In this document: in pieces, positions 61,201 to 64,000 of the stretch
Layout of the letters: every line of letters begins with the position of its first letter
Numbering within the stretch: position 1 is the stretch's first letter
Notes under the pieces: generated by a model
What the model was told of the DNA's origin: nothing
The model's database searches: none
The model's input: the letters and a program-made list of their open reading frames with translations, nothing else
Made by a program: the position numbers and the translations under genes
DNA from: Sipunculus nudus
Lineage: Eukaryota; Annelida; Sipuncula; Golfingiida; Sipunculidae
Reading direction: 5' to 3'
Length of the DNA stretch: 64,000 nt
Assembly (NCBI GenBank): GCA_026874595.1
Contig: CM049311.1
Span: forward strand, 67,896,453-67,960,452

Positions 61201-62015
61201 TCATTAATCCTATTTCCAAAGTTACTATACTGAATGGATTTATTACAATTTCACACTTCAGTGGAATATGTACTTTTATCTTCAGCAAAAATATATCAAC
61301 TTGAGGATAATAAACCACCTTGAATAAACTATGGAGTTAAAACTGATTATAACATTTTTGTCACTCCTTTGAGATTTGATATGGTAATAAATATTTAATA
61401 TCTACGACAGTGTAAAATATTAAGGTAAAACATGTTTAAAATATGTTATTGCACAAGCCAGGATTTTCATATAATTTTTAACAGATTTTTATTGCTGTAT
61501 TTACAATTTGAAATGATATGGAAACTACATTACAACCAGATTTTCATATGTAAGCTTCTCTCCTGCCGATGTAGCATCTAATATTGCTCAGAGCAGTACA
61601 AGACAAGAAGTGTCCAACCGATCTATGAATATGATAACACACGACAAGCTTCTCTCGACTGGCTGCTTCCATAACTTTTTTTTAAATATGTCAGAAATGG
61701 CACCTCCGACAAAACTGCTGATAAAGTAAAATTGCCCGATACCATGCTCATTCTTCAATGCTTGGTTACTATTTATATAAAAAAATGTTTCTGTTGATTT
61801 ATTTCACAATGGCTAGCCTCCTTTATAATATCAAATTTAAGTAAAGTAAATGCAACCCTGTTCCATGACTATGTATTTATTTATTTCCACAACCATTTGA
61901 ACTCATTTTAATTGGTTCTCATGTTTTAAAACCTTTTTCCAATTCAGGATTACTTAAAGAAGACATGTTAAAGGAAACCATTCTTATAAAATTCTGAGTT
62001 AATTTAAAATGTCCA
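58300..62015. other. AT-rich stretch without identifiable genes
   Basis: I see no exon with both splice sites and a recognisable domain, no array and no clear mobile element. Confidence 0.35.
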
Positions 62016-62650
62016 AGTATTAAAGGGGCCTATCCCATTATCTGACGTCTATTGTAATCCCTTGAACCTTCTATAAAAGTTGGCCAATCCCATGGTACAC
62101 TGACTGTCCGTTTTGTTCATATCCAGATGTCTGTTATGTTGGGGAGGGTCAAAATAATCTAAACACATTTAACATTGACATCTGGTAGCAAGTCGGACAA
62201 ACAAGAGTTTTGCAAATGGCGTTTAAAAGTAGAGACCTTTACAGGGACATATTCAGGAGGATATAAGGCCTATTATTTCACACTATCAGTTTAGTTTTGC
62301 ATTGTACAAAAGTTTCCAAGCACAACCATCCCAGTACACAGTCTCAGTACCTCGCATGGCTGTTTAACACCTTGTTATTGTTCTGCGTGTTGGTAAACAC
62401 AGTCCACGTGTGTGTGTTTACCATAACAAGTCCGCGTGACCGGAGGTCCGATTGTGACCCGCAACACACGATGTTTCAGCCAGCAGGAACATGTATTACA
62501 AGTGACCTTGCGCATATATGCAACCAACCACCTCTGGTCACATGTTTTTTAATTTGTTTGTCCACATGGGGGCAGGTACTGTGTTTACTAACAGCTTGTT
62601 GATAAACAAGCTCATACATCCATCAGAGAGGGGTAAGAAGAACCTTTCTG
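62016..62650 (-). other. Segment similar to intron 1 of the PAN/mucin-like family
   Basis: 'aaggggcctatcccattatc', 'gacgtctatt', 'aatcccttgaacctt' and 'tgtgtttactaacagcttgt' recur here in the same order as in gene A intron 1 (31890-32210) and at the left edge (131-165). This marks a further, diverged member of the duplicated locus. Confidence 0.55.
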
Positions 62651-63127
62651 AGCAAGAATTTCCAACCATTCATTCAAATGTACGCAAAGTACACCAGAAA
62701 TCACATAAATTCTGCAGACATGGCAGGTAGATGGCTTGCTTTACAACTTTATAATAAGAGCACATATTGACAATTATGGGATGACATCACATCACCCAAT
62801 GAAACTAACCATTTTCACTTACCTATGATATCATCAGAACGTATTTATTTAACAATTTTAGTGATAAGCATTGCCTTAATAGATGGAATACAGGCAAACA
62901 CAAACATTTTCTGGTCTCCTTTGAACTCTTCATAAGTTAAACCTTAATATAATATTAGCAGAAAGACAGGAAGTCAGGAGAAAACCCTTACAGGTCCTTG
63001 TTGTATTAAACCTTCATACTGCAGACCTGTTTTACTTAAGATAAAGAGGTTTGGAATCTTTCACCATTTCAACAGGCCTTAAAAAAATTAAAATCAATTT
63101 GCATTTAAACTTTACTGTAACAGGTAC

Positions 63128-63328
63128 AACTCCGGAAAAACAACTAAGTATGCACCTCAACATCCAAGCACGGTCAGCAATGTCATAGTTAAAGAACTGT
63201 TTCTGATTAAAGAACGTTTTCCCACCTTCGGCTTCACAATGGTTACAATGTAACAGAGTGGGTACCAGTAACAAAATAAACACAATATAATAAAGTATGG
63301 CCATTTCCTCAGCATTTATTTTTCTCAT
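63128..63328 (-). CDS. Candidate first exon of another secreted family member
   Basis: The minus-strand frame starts MRKINAEEMAILYYIVFILL and continues as a signal-peptide-like stretch ending TLLHCNHCEAEGG, then KTFFNQKQFFNYDIADRAW and MLRCILSC, plausible for the opening of a PAN/apple-like domain. It lies about 1.3 kb beyond family intron-like sequence, close to the spacing in genes A and B. The donor is unclear (a GT follows TTGAG near 63158) and no exon 2 was found at about 62.0 kb, so the gene may be broken or built differently. Confidence 0.4.
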
Positions 63329-63329
63329 G

Positions 63330-64000
63330 GATCTAAATAAGCTGACGGAGTAGACAACTGATATTGTTCGTTATGTTACTGAAAACATACACATATAACA
63401 GCTTAATTATTAAAGTCTGCTCTGTTGATCAAAACACAGGTTGTGAAACCACATGCACCGGATAAAATTTGTTTCGTTGATAATGATATAAAAGGCCCAG
63501 GTTAATCCCAGTGAATCTTTATATTCTAGAAGGCTCCACTTTTGCAAACTTCTATTTGTTCAAAATTGCACATTTCATATTATCTGATGCACAATAAACA
63601 CCTCGCCTTGAAGCTGAAACTTCTGTCAAATGTGAACAGAATTAAGCCTAGGCAATACCATATAACAAACTTGGTGGAATTACCATAATTAATTGCCCAC
63701 CCCTATTTTTCTAATAAAAAAGAATTTTAAAGTTTTATTAACCATATAAAATGTATATTTATTTCAATATTCATAGTTCTGCAGTTCAAAATATGAACTG
63801 AATCAAAAACATTTTTTTATGATTAATGAAAAAGTATGAAAGAAAAACATTTTCTGACTTCTAAAATGACTTAATCATATCATTTTTGAATGACCAATCT
63901 TACTCATTCTTTGACTTCACCTACCACTTATAAACCATTCCCTGCACAGTGCAAAGGGAAACTTTAACCCCGGGTAAATATATTATAATATCACAAACAA
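63330..64000. other. No identifiable feature
   Basis: AT-rich sequence. No X-box-like motif is seen at the position corresponding to genes A and B. Confidence 0.3.

Overview
This is an AT-rich, intron-bearing and repeat-dense stretch of animal nuclear DNA. The coding signal lies in short exons with GT-AG splice sites, and there are tRNA-derived SINEs, LINE relics, a solo LTR, MITE-like elements and many microsatellites. The repeat style and the secreted PAN/mucin-like genes suggest a marine invertebrate, probably a mollusc and perhaps a bivalve. That assignment is from general recognition, not from a search.

The best-supported genes are two minus-strand paralogues, gene A (30.87-33.33 kb) and gene B (41.08-44.36 kb). 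Each has three coding exons with matching phases: a signal peptide, a PAN/apple-like domain followed by a Thr/Pro/Ser mucin-like repeat, and a second PAN/apple-like domain. A carries about 3 of the 15-residue repeats and B about 23. They sit in a segmental duplication (about 29.03-36.57 kb and 38.28-47.97 kb) whose two copies later gained different insertions: a 12-bp-TIR MITE, a solo LTR and a roughly 0.96 kb block in B, and tRNA-like fragments in A. Further relics of the family are the start of an exon 2 at the left edge (1-29), a frameshifted last exon at 8.33-8.56 kb, and an intron-like segment plus a possible signal-peptide exon at 62.0-63.3 kb. A and B share an RFX X-box-like motif at exactly the same distance upstream of the ATG.

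The region 11.55-24.98 kb is a second, independent event: a near-identical tandem duplication of about 6.7 kb with an 8-bp filler at the junction. Each copy holds a 75-78 bp tandem repeat, a small probable coding exon, a dead minus-strand LINE (ORF1, endonuclease, start of RT) and blocks of 40-bp and 25-bp minisatellite behind a TATA-containing segment. To its right lie a plus-strand LINE relic that keeps the complementary part of the RT, and a diverged tandem repeat (27.4-28.1 kb).

Elsewhere: a 981-bp TTAA-flanked DNA transposon remnant with 14-bp perfect TIRs (5.96-6.94 kb), a SINE with an 18-bp target-site duplication inserted in another dead LINE (37.46-37.86 kb), a second SINE (53.1 kb), and weakly supported exons at 49.4, 54.4-55.1 and 57.6-58.0 kb. 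Most of 0.9-5.6, 9-11.5, 49.6-53.1 and 58-62 kb shows nothing I can identify. All exon models are read by eye from splice sites and frame, without transcript evidence.
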